In this document: positions 34,791-50,700 of the stretch, in pieces | Layout of the letters: each line of letters opens with the position of its first letter | Position numbering within the stretch: position 1 is the first letter of the stretch | Assembly (NCBI RefSeq): GCF_027579695.1 | Contig: NC_083572.1 | Coordinates: 12,975,915-13,039,914, forward strand | DNA: 64,000 nt | Source: Neoarius graeffei | Taxonomy: Eukaryota > Chordata > Actinopteri > Siluriformes > Ariidae | Direction of reading: 5' to 3' | Program-made: the position numbers and the translations under genes | The notes under the pieces: model-generated | Database searches by the model: none | The model's input: only the letters and a program-made list of their open reading frames with translations | What the model was told of the DNA's origin: nothing

Positions 34791-35135
34791 GGTACTGGTT
34801 AGCGCTGTCGCCTCACAGCAAGAAGGTCCGGGTTCGAGCCCCGTGGCCGGCGAGGGCCTTTCTGTGCGGAGTTTGCATGGTGTCCGCGTGGGTTTCCTCT
34901 GGTTTCCCCCACAGTCCAAAGACATGCAGGTTAGGTTAACTGGTGACTCTAAATTGACCGTAGGTATGAATGTGAGTGTGAATGGTTGTCTGTGTCTATG
35001 TGTCAGCCCTGTGATGACCTGGTGACTTGTCCAGGGTGTACCCCGCCTTTCGCCCGTAGTCAGCTGGGATAGGCTCCAGCTTGCCTGCGACCCTGTAGAA
35101 GGATAAAGCGGCTAGAGATAATGAGATGAGATGAG
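34791..35135 (+). mobile_element. tRNA-headed SINE, variant subfamily
   Basis: Body and B-box are normal, but the usual GGGCGGCACGGTGGTG head is replaced by CAATTTGAGTGTGGGTA, and ttctcccc is deleted after GTTTGCATG. Both features are shared with 37012-37337. Confidence 0.8.
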
Positions 35136-35245
35136 GAGACAATCACAGGTGAGTCGAATTAGTCATTACACAGGTGCCCAGAAGACAGTTGACTATAAAA
35201 GGGTGTTACTTAAAGAAAACCCCTCCCCATTTCATGCTGTCAGCA

Positions 35246-36596
<1,351 letters not shown>

Positions 36597-36645
36597 GTAG
36601 TAGTTTTTGTTGTGGGGTGTACTCATTTTTGCACCACCCTAATTT

Positions 36646-36991
36646 CTCATCTCATTCTCATTATCTCTAGCCGCTTTATCCTGTTCTACAGGGTCACAGG
36701 CAAGCTGGAGCCTATCCCAGCTGACTACGGGTGAAAGGCGGGGTACACCCTGGACAAGTCGCCAGGTCATTCACACTCACATTCACACCTATGGTCAACT
36801 TAGAGTCACCAGTTAACCTAATCTGCATGTCTTTGGACTGTGGGGGAAACCGGGGCACCCGGAGGAAACTCACGTGGACACGGGGAGAACATGCAAACTC
36901 CACACAGAAAGGCCCTCGCCGGCCACGGGGCTCGAACCTGGATCTTCTTGCTGTGAGGCGACAGCGCTAACCACTACACCACCGTGCCGCC
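36646..36991 (-). mobile_element. tRNA-headed SINE
   Basis: Common family, minus strand. Target duplication ccaccctaattt at 36634-36645 and 36992-37003, in the 3' end of the Tc1 remnant. Confidence 0.92.
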
Positions 36992-37011
36992 CCACCCTAA
37001 TTTGAGTGAAG

Positions 37012-37337
37012 CAATTTGAGTGTGGGTAGTGGTTAGCACTGTCGCCTCACAGCAAGAAGGTCCGGGTTCGAGCCCCGTGGCCGGCGAGGGCCTTTCTGTG
37101 CGGAGTTTGCATGGTGTCTGCGTGGGTTTCCCCCGCAGTCCAAAGACATGCAGGTTAGGTTAACTTGTGACTCTAAATTGACCGTAGGTGTGAATGGTTG
37201 TCTGTGTCAGCCCTGTGATGACCTGGCGACTTGTCCAGGGTGTACCCCGCCTCTCGCCCGTAGTCAGCTGGGATAGGCTCCAGCTTGCCTGCGACCCTGT
37301 AGAACAGGATAAAGCGGCTAGAGATGATGAGACGAGA
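37012..37337 (+). mobile_element. tRNA-headed SINE, variant subfamily
   Basis: Has the same atypical head (CAATTTGAGTGTGGGTAGTGG) and the same internal deletion as 34791-35135. It ends GATGAGACGAGATG. Confidence 0.8.
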
Positions 37338-37617
37338 TGTTATATTAAACTTGGTCTTGTCGACATTTTGGAAATTGTGTTCATTGAGATGTTGTTTAAA
37401 ATGTTACTGGAACTCATTTACACTGAGCACTGTAGTCCAGTAATGAGCTAAATCCCATTTTAGGAGCCTGGCTGCTGTTGTGTTCTTGTTCGAGATCTAG
37501 CAATGAATTTCTGTTTACTTTTAAAAGAGCTACAGTGCACATAAAAAACCAAAATGAGCTGAGGTCGCAGCCCTGAGCCTTCTGGGATACAGTCTGTGCT
37601 TGTTTCTCTCCCTCTCC

Positions 37618-37627
37618 GTCACGTGAT
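37618..37627 (+). promoter_or_regulatory. CLEAR-like E-box upstream of tom1
   Basis: GTCACGTGAT, core TCACGTGA, lies 141 bp before the tom1 ATG. CACGTG E-boxes of this type bind MiT/TFE factors that control lysosome and autophagy genes. No TATA box is evident; the region 37560-37720 has several CpG and GTGACGTGA motifs. Confidence 0.5.
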
Positions 37628-37767
37628 GTGATGTGACGTGACTGCGCGTTCACGGTTCACTTCTGCGCGTTCTCGTGCTTCTCAAACCGGCAGAAATAAC
37701 TGCGGAACGCCAACAGAAATATAAATGCATGCGGATAATATTAATTCTCTCATAATTTGAAGTAAAA

Positions 37768-40700
37768 ATGGACTTTCTTACCGGGAGCCCGTTCTCTTCT
37801 CCGGTCGGCCAGCTTATCCGTGAGTGTATTTATTTGTTTATTTATTCGTTATTCACTTTATAAACATATTTAACTTCCTGCAATTGTATTGTTTGGTTAA
37901 TAGAAACTGTTAGCAAGAATGCAACAAAGCTAACGTTTAGCTTCCTGGAGTATTGACCTTCACTTAGTCACAAAGGACTCGATAATTTTATAATTTACCT
38001 AGCTATACATGTGTACTGTTTTATTTAAATAAAAAGTTGTTCACATATATAATTCTTGAAGTTAGTGAGCGGTGACACAATGAAAGCTAACATTCACATT
38101 AACACAGCACTCTGTATTAATGCTTTATTCTAGAATGTTCTCTGGGAAACACTTTATCTTGTAAAGCTTGCATGTCTTTTTCCCCCCTTCTTCTTCTCCT
38201 TCTCTTTTTATTCTTGTTTTGTTCATGGCCGAGCTCTCAGCTGTGTGGGTGGGGGTGTGTGAAATAATAATTAGGGAACTGAAAACACAGCTCCTGTTTA
38301 TATCTGGAATAAAACACTTAGCTGTTAAAGGGGGGGATGAAGTGTGTGACTCTTATCACCTCAAAGTCAAAATTGATCCTTTTATACAGCAAGAGTTTGC
38401 AGTCAGCTGTTAAAGAACCATACGTCATATTTTTATCCCTTTCTAGTTACATTGAGTCAGTTCCTTTTATTACCCTAAAACAAGTGTTGCCAGACAAAAC
38501 AAACCTCACCTGGTAACGCTTATAATGAATATTGTGGAAAAAAAAATAGGTACCCTATGGGTCCGTGTGGCTACTGCTTATAAATAAAATTGTTTTCTGA
38601 TCCCATGTCCATACAGTAAATATAGCATATTTATTTTTTTCGCAGTCCAGTTTCCATCAAATCCTTCGTTCTGATTGGCTGGCAAGCGGGTCCGTGCCCT
38701 AAGATATGGACCCCGGTTACGGACCTCTGGCGACTCAGCAAACATAGTAGCAATTTTTGTCAACGTTTTTCTTTTTTATAAGATTTATTTTTAAGATTTT
38801 TATCAAAAATCTTAATTTTTTTGCCAGTATTTCTCAGCATAATAACATTAATTTTACAGCATGGATAGCGATAACGACAGTGTTCACAGCGAAAGCGAGT
38901 TTTACTACCCTGAGGAAGAAGAAATAAAATAAAACATTTCAAGAGAAAGCTAAAAACCTGTAACTGTTGCTAACGCCGAGTAAAACATGGCTGAATCCTG
39001 AATGACTCCTATTTGTATAAATAGGGGACTACATATGTGGCAAAATGTTTTTTTCATGCCATGGACGTGCACTTGTATACCGAGGAGGAAGCAATTTGCA
39101 TTACAGCCGTGAATGAGGATTCAAAATAGCAGCTCGGCTCGGTTTTCCCTTTCGGGCGCTCTCGTTTTCTGTTAGAATTTGGTAAAGAAAAAAATAAATG
39201 TTATTTACCAGCTGAAGGTCGGGCTGTATGGTGAAATACCGTGACCTCGGCCCAGAATACTGACCTCGGCCCAGAGGGCCTCGCTCAGTACTTTTCAAGT
39301 CAAGTCAACTTTATTGTCAAATATGCTATACATGCTCGACATACAGTACAGATGAAATTTCAGTCCTCTCTGACCCACGGTGCAAACAGGCAATGCAATA
39401 AATAAAAATAGAATAATTGAAAAAACAAACAATATAAACACTCTAGATAAGAACTAGACATAGACTAAACACTCAAACAATATAAACAGTATAAATAAAC
39501 AGTATAAACACTAGATAAGAACTAGACAGACTAAACACTCAGACAATATAAACAGTGTAAACACTAGATAAGAACTAGACGTAGACGTTTTGGGCTGGAA
39601 ACCGTCAGCAGTATCTGGCAACACTGGTGTCTTCATCCACGTTGTTTTCCCGGCGCTTGGTGATGCCATGACAACCAGGAAAAGGAAGTACATTTTCACG
39701 CATGCGCATATTTCATTTCCGCATTATTACTATCGTGTAGCACGGTCGCATAAACTGCCGTGTATCGCAAGTGGGGCTGCACCGGTGCTAACACGCTTCT
39801 CTAGTAAGCAGGTTTGTGACGTGTGAACACTCCACAAAATTTACACCGGTGTAAGATATATCGCAACAAAATACATCGATGCTGCACCGATGTAAATATG
39901 TGCCGTGTGAACACCCCTATAGAAAAGTTCTCTATATCTGGCAGCACGGTGGTGTAGTAGTTAGCACTGTCGCCTCACAGCAAGAAGGTTCTGGGTTCGA
40001 GCCCCGTGGCCGATGAGGGCCTTTCTGTGTGGAGTTTGCATACACACACCACTTTCAAGACTTTGGTCACAGTTTCACGATACAGACCTCCCAGCTGGTA
40101 AATAACGTATATATTTACTCTGAGGCAGTAGCCACAAAAGTGAAGTGTAATCCAAAAATGAACAATTTTAAAATCCATCCATCCATTATCTGAAGCCGCT
40201 TATCCTGTCCTACAGGGTCACAGGCAAGCTGGAGCCTATCCCAGCTGACTACGGGTCAGAGGCGGGGTACACCCTGGACAAGTCGCCAGGACATCACAGG
40301 GCTGACACATAGACACCAATTCACACACTCATTCACACCTACGGTCTATTTAGAGCCACCAGTTATCCTAACCTGCATGTCTTTGGACTGTGGAGGAAAC
40401 CCACGCATACACGGGGAGAACATGCAAACTCCACACACAAAGGCCCTCGTCGGCAGCTGGGTTCGAACCCAGAACCTTCTTTCTGTGAGGCGACAGTGCT
40501 AACCGCTACACCACTGTGCCGCCCTCGAATTTAAAAATCACAGAAGTAAAATATACCCAATGTCCATACTTTTATATTATTCTACTCTTAGTTTTCGAAA
40601 CTGAAACCTCTGAACCGAGGCTGACATACACACGCTGTCACCCTGACCGAAACTCTTATTTCCCGGAAAAGGCCTGGTGCTAGAGCTCAGTGGAACACAC

Positions 40701-41700
40701 TTTCCCTCTGTAATAAGCATAAACATGTCAGAAAGCGATTTCTATAGTCTCTTCTATTTATTTCAAATGGTGAACCGAATTGTATACACTCACCGGCCAT
40801 TTTAATCGGAACATGTGTATACGCAGTGTGCGATCGTTACATTCTTACAACATGATGACATAGTGGCTAGCGCCTCTATATGAGGCAGTAGACACAACAA
40901 AAATGATTTTGACGTTTTTGGTGACCTTGACCGGATGACCCTCAGAATGTTGGAGGTTCTGTTTGAGATCAATGCCCATCTATCCTGAAAGTTTCATGAA
41001 GATTGGGCCAGACGTTTTCCCGTAATGTTGTTCACAAAAAAACAAAACAAAGAAACCTGACTGAAAACAATACCTTGCCCCCTGGTGAACTCCGTCCCAG
41101 GTGAGGTAACTAGAAGAGCACTTGGTTGAGTTCATACCTCCAACAAGCCACATATCATCATCAAATCACTTGAACCTAGGATAATACTAAAGCTCTACAC
41201 CAAATTTCATCCAAATCCATTCACGGCTTTTTGAGTTACGTTGGGAACAGGGTGGGGGAGGAAAAAAAAATCCTGGATCCACATACATATCCGGATTTGC
41301 ATCAAAATCTAATCAATTGTTCCTTGGCCCATGGCTCACATTTCCTCCAAATTTCATCCAGATCTGTTCACTACTTTGAGTTACGTTGAGAAAAAGCAGA
41401 CAGACAAAAACAAACAGGTGAAAATATAACCACCTTCAACAACGTAAACATTAGCTTCCTCGTTAGTCTCTCCTGAAGTTAATGATTCCTCTCTTGAAGT
41501 TAATAAGACAAAAAAAACCACCCCACCTTTATGTTATTAAGAAACCGAAAAAGTCCTCCATTTTGAAAACTTTCCTGCGTTACAAATAAAGGCAGGGGCT
41601 TCAAAGTTTGGGAGAATAGCAGGGTACAAATAATTTACAGCAGGGTGCAAAATGGTAAAATGTCTGTCAGCGGCAGACATAATGCACGCAAAGCGTGCAG

Positions 41701-41749
<49 letters not shown>

Positions 41750-44700
41750 TGCAAGTACAAATTTTTCATGGGGCGGGATGGTTTGGAACAGGTCGTCTAA
41801 AATTGGGATAACATTTACCCGGGACGGGTATTTGAGGTGGGTCATCTAGCTTAAGCTTGATTAGCATTGTTACGCACGCCAGTGTTTCCCACAGAAATTT
41901 TGGAGACTATGGGGGAGGCGCGGGTGTTGTTTAAAATTGAGTGATATGTTAAATATTAAGTTATTAATGAAAAACTATTGATTAAAAAAAACAGACACTG
42001 AGAAATGGTCCTATAAACAACTTTACCAATATAAAAGATTACCAGGACTACAAAAATGCAGAAAAATAGGCTTTACTTATCCAAATGCACCTGTTGGTTC
42101 AAAAGTTAAAGTTCATAGAACCTCACAGCACAACATGAAGTTACCTTAAAATATAATATAAATGCCTCAGCTTTCATGTAAGAAAAAAAACTATTAATAC
42201 TAGTACTGTGTGCAGGCAGTCTCTCCTGAAGACTAAATTAAACAATAATTATAAACTAATAAAATAAATGGCTCAGGCTTCGTAGAAGAAAAAAACAATT
42301 TGAACAGAATCTCACAGTATGATGCTGAAGCTGCCTAAACAATGGAAAATAAAATACCATTCTGGCAAAAACGTTGGCATCCATTAATTTCTTGTATTAA
42401 GTAAAAAAAAATATGTTGCCAGATACTGCTGACGTTTTACAGCCCAAAATATGTTCAAAACCCACCAAAATGCACTTAAAACCGCCCAAATTGGGCGGGA
42501 AAACGCGCAATCTGGCAACACAGGGCAGTAATGGCTGCACTCGTGTCGAGGATGTAAACACAATCTGGCAACACAGGCGGCAGTAATGGCTGCACTCGTG
42601 TCGAGGATGTAAACACAGTTGACGCGGCAACGGACATACATGACATAGTGGATGTAATTTACGTTCACAACTTTTTTTGCTGTCAGAAATATTTAATATT
42701 AAATTTTGTGACTCGACTGACAATAGCCGGCAGCATAAGCCATAGCCGGCGATTTGCCGCCGGTGACTGGCTACTTTTGAGACCGCTGAAAGGTATAGCT
42801 TTACCACTGACACTGGAGACTCCTTCCAAAAATTTCCTCCTGCGAAACTTCATCATATCAACAGTCACACTAGTTTGTAACAAGCTGTGCAAGTTATCAA
42901 GACTGTCGTCAACCGTATTGTTAATCAGCACCTTCTGACCAATCAGAATCAAGAACTCAACATGCTGCGGTACAGCAATGATTATTACACGGCTTTGTTG
43001 GATACTTGATTCTTATTGGCCGATTACGGCATTCTATGCTCCGTTATTTCTGAATAAAGGACCACTGCAATACACACAGTTCTGATCATAGACTCTGGAT
43101 GACCATGTCCAGTCATATCAATTCTCAGAAAGAAATCCAGTAGATTGTCGCTTTAATGAACAATGTCAGGTCAATCATGACACCTTGTACTTAAAAAAAA
43201 AAAAAAAAGTTAGTCAAAAAACACCATGGAAGATTTCTCTAATTTTAACGTTTAGTATAACGTGAATGTAGCAGAAGCAATAAAATCAATATTTTGTGTC
43301 AAAGTATTGATTTCTGTATTAAGTGGGATAAAATACAGCAAGCTGGTTATTGCGAAATAATGAATCAGCTCTCTATACATTATCCCTTACATGTTCACCT
43401 ATGGAGCACTTGCATGTGACGTCACAGCCGACCCAGATTGTGACAGACGCCATCGTGTCGGTCAAACGCCATATTCCGCCTTCTACTTCTGGTTCTACTT
43501 CTGCTTTTACTTCTACCTTTTCTTCTGGAAAACCCTACTATATACAATTCTACTACAACGGCTGTGGCTACAAGCTCTCCCTACCTGTGCACGTTTTTTA
43601 TGTTTTTTTGTGTGTATTTTTGCGTGTTGTTCGTCTGTACCGGACTTCAATATCCACTACAACCGTATGGACTTACTGGACATTGGTTTCCAGCAGAAAA
43701 TGACGGTTTGTAGCGATTTCCATCGCATGCACAACATTCCGGACGAGGGAAAAAAAAAAAAAAAACATTCCGGGCGAGACCAGCGGGGTCTCTGTGGATT
43801 GTTATCGGAAGCAAAGCGAAGGAGGCGGCGCCGGGAGCAGAAGCAAAAGCGAGGCTGCAGGCAGAGCCGGCCTGTTGACTAAGCTCAGAAAACAGCTACT
43901 CAAACCTCCACTGTCAAGCCTCTACCTCTCCAACGCCAGATCCATGTAAACAAGACGGACGATTTGGAATTACCTTATTCTATAATCGGCTGGTCAGTGC
44001 TATACTCAATACTTAAGTGACTTACCCATCCAATGAGGATTGTTATTTTCTTGTTTACAAGATGCCACATCTGAGTCGCTGACAAATCCTGAATTTCTGT
44101 AAAGAAAACTGTCCAGAGATTTATAAGCACGCAGTGCTTCACCACTGAACAGCGAGGGAAAGTTAATGAGGTAATCATACACGTCCGGGTATTCCGCTGG
44201 CAGTTCAAAATCCGGTCGTGAAAACTCCGTCCGGAAAGCCATGAGGGTCACAAATCTGTAGATTGTTTATTTTAGACATATATCTAGTTATCTGTTCATT
44301 AGAAAAATGAGCCGTGTAGTCCGTCGGTTGAAATTGATCCATTCTGTACATGAGTGCAGCAGTATTCAGCGGTGTTTTTGACCGACAAGATGGGGGTTGT
44401 GTACTTTCCGGTCACGTGACTGCAAGATCTCTATAGAGATCTTGCATGTGACGTCACAGCCGATCCAGATTGTAACAGACGCCATCTTGTCGGTCAAACG
44501 CCTTATCCGCCTTCTACTTCTGGTTCTGTTTCTACTTCTACCTTTTCTTCTGGAAAACCCTACTATATACAATTCTACTACAACGGCTGCGGCTACAAGC
44601 TCTCCCTACCTGTGCACGGTTTTTGTTTTTTGTGTGTATTTTTGCGTGTTGTTCGTCTGTACTGGACTTCAATATCCACTACAACCGTATGGACTTACTG

Positions 44701-47700
44701 GACATTGGTTTCCAGGAGAAAATGATGGTTTGTAGCGATTTCCATCGCATGCACAACATTCCGGACGAGATAGCGAGACCAGCGGGGTCTCCGTGGATTA
44801 TCGGGTCTGGCAGGCGAAGGAGGCGGCGTCGGGAGAGGAAGCAAAAGCGAGGCTGCAGAGCCGGCCTGTTGACTAAGCTCAGAAAACATCCACTCAAATC
44901 TCCACTGCCAAGCCTCTACCTCTCCAACGCCAGATCCATGGTAAACAAGACGGACGATTTGGAATTACAGCTGGAATTACCTTATTCTATAATCGGCTGG
45001 TCAGTGCTATACTAGATACTACTGATATATCTAGTATCAGTACTAGTAATACTTAAGTGACTTACCCGTCCAATGAGGATTGTTATTTTCTTGTTTACAA
45101 GATGCCACATCTGAGGGCGGCTGACAAATCCTGAATTTCTGTAAAGATAACTGTCCAGAGATTTATAAGCACGCGGTGCTTCACCACTGAACAGCGAGGG
45201 AAAGTTAATGAGGTAATTATACACGTCTGGGTATTCCACCTCTGGCAGTTCAATATCCACTGACACGGTCGTGAAAACTACGTCCAGTAATCAATAAGGG
45301 TCACTAATCTGTAGGTCGTTTATTTTAGACATGTATCTAGTTATCTGTTCATTAGAAAAATGAGCCGTGTAGTCCGTTGGTTGAAATTTATCCATTTTGT
45401 ACACGAGTGCAGCAGTATTCAGCGGTGTTTTTTACTGACAAGATGGCGGCTGTGTACTTTCGGTCACGTGACTGCAAGATCTCTATATCCTAAGAGCCCA
45501 GGTCTATACTTAGCCCTGGTGTGTCAGCCATGGCCTACATGGGAGAAGCCATGGCCTCATGGTTAGAGAAGCAGCTTTGGGACCAAAAGGTCACTGGTTT
45601 GATTCCCTGGACCAACAGGAATGGCTGAAGTACCCGTAAGCAAGGCACCCAACCCCTAACTGCTCCCCATGTCACTCTGGATAAGAGCGTCTGCTAAATG
45701 CCTGTTAGGTAATGTAACGTAGTCCGGTTCTGATATTTGTGCAGATACAGTTCAGGTAATTTTGATCAGTTGGAGCTCTAATGGCCCTTTTCCACTACCC
45801 TTTTTCAGCTCGCTTCAGCTCACTTCAGCCCGACACGGCTCACGTTTCGACTACCTCAGAGCAGCACGACTCAGCTCGCTTCAGCCCTACTCGGCCCTCA
45901 AAACTCGCACGGTTTTGGAGTGGGGCTGAAGTGAGCCCAACCGAGCCGGGTGGGGCTAGGGGCGTGAGGAGACACTCCCCTGTGCACTGATTGGTGAGGA
46001 GGAGTGTCCTCACACGCCCCCACACGCCCCGCGAGCACGCTGGGATCTGTAAACACCGTAAACCCGGAAGAAGAAGAATGAAGCCTTATGCGCCTCGCCT
46101 CATCTATACGCTCTTGCCAGTATCTGTTGGCGTTGTCGGTGACAACAAGCCACAGCACCAAGACCAGCAACACTAACGACTCCATGTCCTCCATGTTTAT
46201 TGTTTATTATCCGGGTCGTGAGACTACCGCTTAAAAGGTCACTCATGTCACTGTTTGCGCCGCCTAACGACATCACGTGACGTCCACCCACTTTCGCTAA
46301 CTCCACCCAATGTGTCCACCCACTTCCAGCCAGCACGGTTCAGCGCGGTTGTAGTCGAAATGCAACTCCAACAGCCCCGCTCAGCTCGACTCAGCCCAAC
46401 TCAGCACGGCATGGCTCAGCCCAACTCAGCCGCGTTGGTAGTGGAAAAGCAGCATAAGACACCTGGCTCAGCTCAAGAGTCAATTAGGCCAAAAAAAAAG
46501 TGTGTTTCCGGTTACGTAGATTTCAAAATTGGGTCGGTAGGCAGGCTTTTTTTTTTTCAAGATGGCTGCCATAACCTATATTTAGACAGGAATAATTTCA
46601 CAAAATATAATGAATTTCTTTGCAGGTCACCTGAGTTACCACCTTCTGATGAATCTGATGCAGCATGAGACACCTTTTAACATGAATTTTTCTGTAAATA
46701 TAACAGCTCAATACACCATGAGAGAGAGAGAGCAGCCCCTCCCCTCTCTGCTCCCTGAGTGGAGCTCGTCGCCTTGGTAACGGTGCAGGGAAGAGACCCA
46801 ATATAACAAGCAAAGAGCGCTTTTTCTCAGAGTTATCTCTCCTCGAACAACGCTGATTTACACGGAAACGAAAGGAGCTATTCACAAAATTCTTTCACAT
46901 TGAGTGCTACAAGGCTCCCATGAACACATTAATGTAATTTTTTTTTTTTGTCCCTAGTGTAAAAAATGTGGACACTAGAGCGAGTTAAAAACAAGTGACT
47001 TTTCTGATTTTGCAGTAAAAGCACTGCCACATTTATAATGGGAGTCTATGAGGCAGAGTGCCTGTCCTCTCCTTACTTTCAGGCTTCTCATTCAAAAACT
47101 GTAAATCCTATCGCTCAGGGAGACACTTGTCTTGATTCACACAATGTGTGACTACAACTTTTGAGAAAATTGTGTGTAGAGTGAAAATTGTGGCTGAGAA
47201 AACAGTTTAAATGAGAAAGTTAGAGCTTTTTTTTTCAAGCTGCCTACACTCTAAACTCCTGAGCTCCACTGGTGTGTAATGCGATAGACACCCATTGTAA
47301 AGTCTGAATTTCTCCAGATTTGCTCATGGTGTTTGATCTGTGACTGATAAAGTATAGAACCTAGCAAAAAAGTTGAACGCCAGATCCACACAGGAGAATT
47401 TTGTCTCCGTTTTAAAGTTTGAATCATGTCTCTAGGTGAAAGACAAAAGCGTTATCTCTGCTTCTGTTCCCTCCGACGGCCCCGACACACTACTGCCTCC
47501 GCAGAGTGCGCGCGCACACCGCATGTCGGGGCCGCGGATGAGTTACTCTCCCTTGATCAACGAAGTCGGCGGGGAATTTGTGGTTATTATCGGTACAAAC
47601 AGCGCGAATCACAACTTAAATGAGTGCGGTTCAGTTTGACATTATTGTCAGTCCGTTAGATAAACATTTAATTTTATTAAAATCGAAAATTAATATTTAG

Positions 47701-50700
47701 AGCCTGTGGGCTACAAAAATAAGTCATTAAAGTAGCCGGCTGGACTTAATTGTGTAGTCGGCTGTATGGCCGGCCATAGATATACATAGAAGACTAGATG
47801 CCTCGTCCCCGTTGCCCGTCAACGAAGTCGAACGTCCGCACATGGCGGCCATCTTACCTCAGACAGCTGGCTTACCCATTCAGCTTTGTGTTGTGTTGGT
47901 AGCGATATGTACTTTTCAGATGACCGTAACTTCCTCAAATTTCAATCGATATTCAAACGGTTTGGTTTGTTATATAAAAAAAACAAACGGAAGTATGTAT
48001 TTATGATATTAATGATGAATAATCATTTTATGTTTTAAAAAAAATACATGCTGAAATTCCTATGCTGTGAGAAGCCTAACACTGCATACTTATGGATAAC
48101 TGTGGCCTTAGGACAAATAACCATACAATTTATTTCCAATTTTTAGTGAAAATATTTTTACATGTGATAGGGCCGTAGGGGAAGCTAAAGTTAAATAAAC
48201 AGCTTGCTCACTTCTGAAACTTCAGAAATACTTCATCCACCTCAAAAACCTAATGCACTCACATCATAGCATAATAACAAATGTAAACTCGCATCATAGC
48301 ATAATAACAAATGCACTGCCCGAGTAAGTAATAGTATAAAACAGTGACAGCGACTCACGGTAGTTTGTGACAAAAAAAGCATTTAATTAAATCACATGTG
48401 GTTATACTTCCAAGGATAAAAAGATATCTTTACATTTACAAAAAGAACATTCAAAGCTGATTATCATGTCAGTCAATATATGTTAGCACAGAAGATTGAA
48501 ATTTCATTTGACTAGGCTCCAATGTGCAGTTAAAATAAAACTAAACATACTGATAAACATCTACAATTAAAACACACACAGACACACACATCATCTTGTC
48601 ATCAAAGTCAGTACTTTGATTTCCTCTAGAAATCATAATGCAAGTTGTTTTTTAAATTAACCAACCTGAAAATGAAAACCATGTGCAAGTGCAACTTCAG
48701 TTATTGAAAATATTATCTCATGACCTTCCATGTAAAATTACTTGGTGCTACGAGCTAGCCTAGCATGAAACACAACTTTGACAAAGCTGCAGTAAGTCGT
48801 TTTTGAAGAGAAAAGGTACGATTTTAGCATGTTCAAGCACCCAGAATTACAACCACATTAATAATGTTTTAATAAATCAAAGCATTTGTATATACGTCAA
48901 AATTTCAGCGAGATAAGAGTATAAACATTTAAGCATCTCAATGGTCTTACCTCAGTGTACCGCAAATTCTGTGGAAAAGCTTGCCTGTGGTAAGATGGCC
49001 GCCCTGTGCGGACGTTCTGGAATACGCGGTGAGGCATCTAGTCTTCTATGTATATCTATGTGGCCGGCAGCCGGCGCTTGTGGAAAGCCCTGATTTTCCC
49101 AGTGAGTGACACAAACTTCCGGTTCACGCGGTTGGGTTATATGTAAAAGTCGCGACTGGGAAAAAAAAGTTTAGGGTCGGGCGGTACGGATTAGGATCGG
49201 TCGGGTAACCGGAAAAAAACACTTTATTTATTTATTTATTTTTTTGGCCTTATCATTTCATCCCTAGGCTGTAGTCACATGAGTGGCAGATACCACCCTG
49301 GGGGGGAAGCCTTGCCACATTTAACCTCAAAACGCCTCTCTGAGATGTCTTACTTCTGTGAAGGAGCACGTTTTTCTCACCTCAGTACAAGCCAATATCT
49401 TGAGTGATTTAATTGCGTCTCGTCTGACGCACTCAAGTTATTCAAATGAATCTTGTGCGATGTAAATAAAGTCTGTGTTTTTGAACTCTGTGAACAGAGG
49501 GCATTTTGTCACTGCTCACCTAAAGAAAGCACACTTTTAGGTCTTCTAAACACATCCCTTGTTTTCAGAATGTACACCATTTTCATTAAACATGGAGGCA
49601 TATTTGTTTGATATTCATGATAAATGGCTGATACCAAGATGTCTAGAATGAGTGGCACATTGACTTCCTCTAACTTTCCCCACATTTCGTTGGTTACTCG
49701 TGACAGGAAGCTCATTTCATACCTGTTTAGGAGGAAATTGCAAAATTTTTCTGAAGTCTGGACATGCAGGAAATGGTTAAGCATTCCTGTGCTAAAGGTT
49801 GCTCTTACGTAAACGCAGCTTGTCTTGCTGACGAGCTTCATATCTTTTCAGATCCAGAGTTCATACCAAGCGTGCACAGTCCCTTATCCATCATGTGCTC
49901 GTAAAGGAATCCTGATCAATCTTGTCTACTAATGTAGACACTCTTGACCAATCCGGTCGTCTTCTGAAGCTGGAGTCTAATTTTCATTTGTACTTTAGCA
50001 TGCAGAGCTTGACCTTAACTTTTAAATCCACTTGCCCCCAATATTATCACTTGCCCTCTATTTTGCAAATACTTTTTTTTTTTTCCCTAGGAAAACCATA
50101 GCGTCATTGTGAATTGCAACATAAAATGAAGATCACAGATTGAGTTGAAGTTTGGTTATTGATTTTAAGTTTATTATTAAGTTTGGTTATTGGTTACTTT
50201 TTACTTGTAACGGACAATAACAATTTTATCAAAAATAGTTTTTCCTGCCTTATTCGATTTATTTCCATTTCACATGCATGCAGCTGTTGTAAAGTTCAGT
50301 GTGTTTGTGTCGCTCTCTCTCTCTGTCTCTCTGACTGTAGGTTCATTACTTGATAATGTAGAAATCATAAAATAGAAATCTATAACAAAGTTTGTATGAA
50401 GAAAACAGTAGGGTGCCAAGACTTTTGAACAGTACTGTGTTTGAGAATGTTTGTTTATATATTGGTTTTTTTTTTTATCATCCACCTCTAGGTTTTAAAA
50501 AAAAAAAAAAAAAAAAAACAACCTGTGCTGCATTATGACACAGGATAATGTTTGAGTTTAAAATTATTGTTTAGTGTGTGGGTTGTTGGTGTTTTATACA
50601 GACCTGGCAACCTGTAACTGAATCAGTGCAGCTGGTCTGTCAGGACGCAGCGCGGGTTTTCTTTTTTTTTATTTATTTATTTTTATATAAATAAACCTAG

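Noticed and set aside
43391-43882. 163-codon frame at the left end of element X copy A
   Set aside because: Copies B and C do not preserve the same continuous frame; only the short LINE-like part is shared.
46255-46668. 137-codon frame across the end of a MITE and its flank
   Set aside because: Runs through inverted termini and AGCTC-type repeats into unrelated sequence; composition is an artefact of the repeats.
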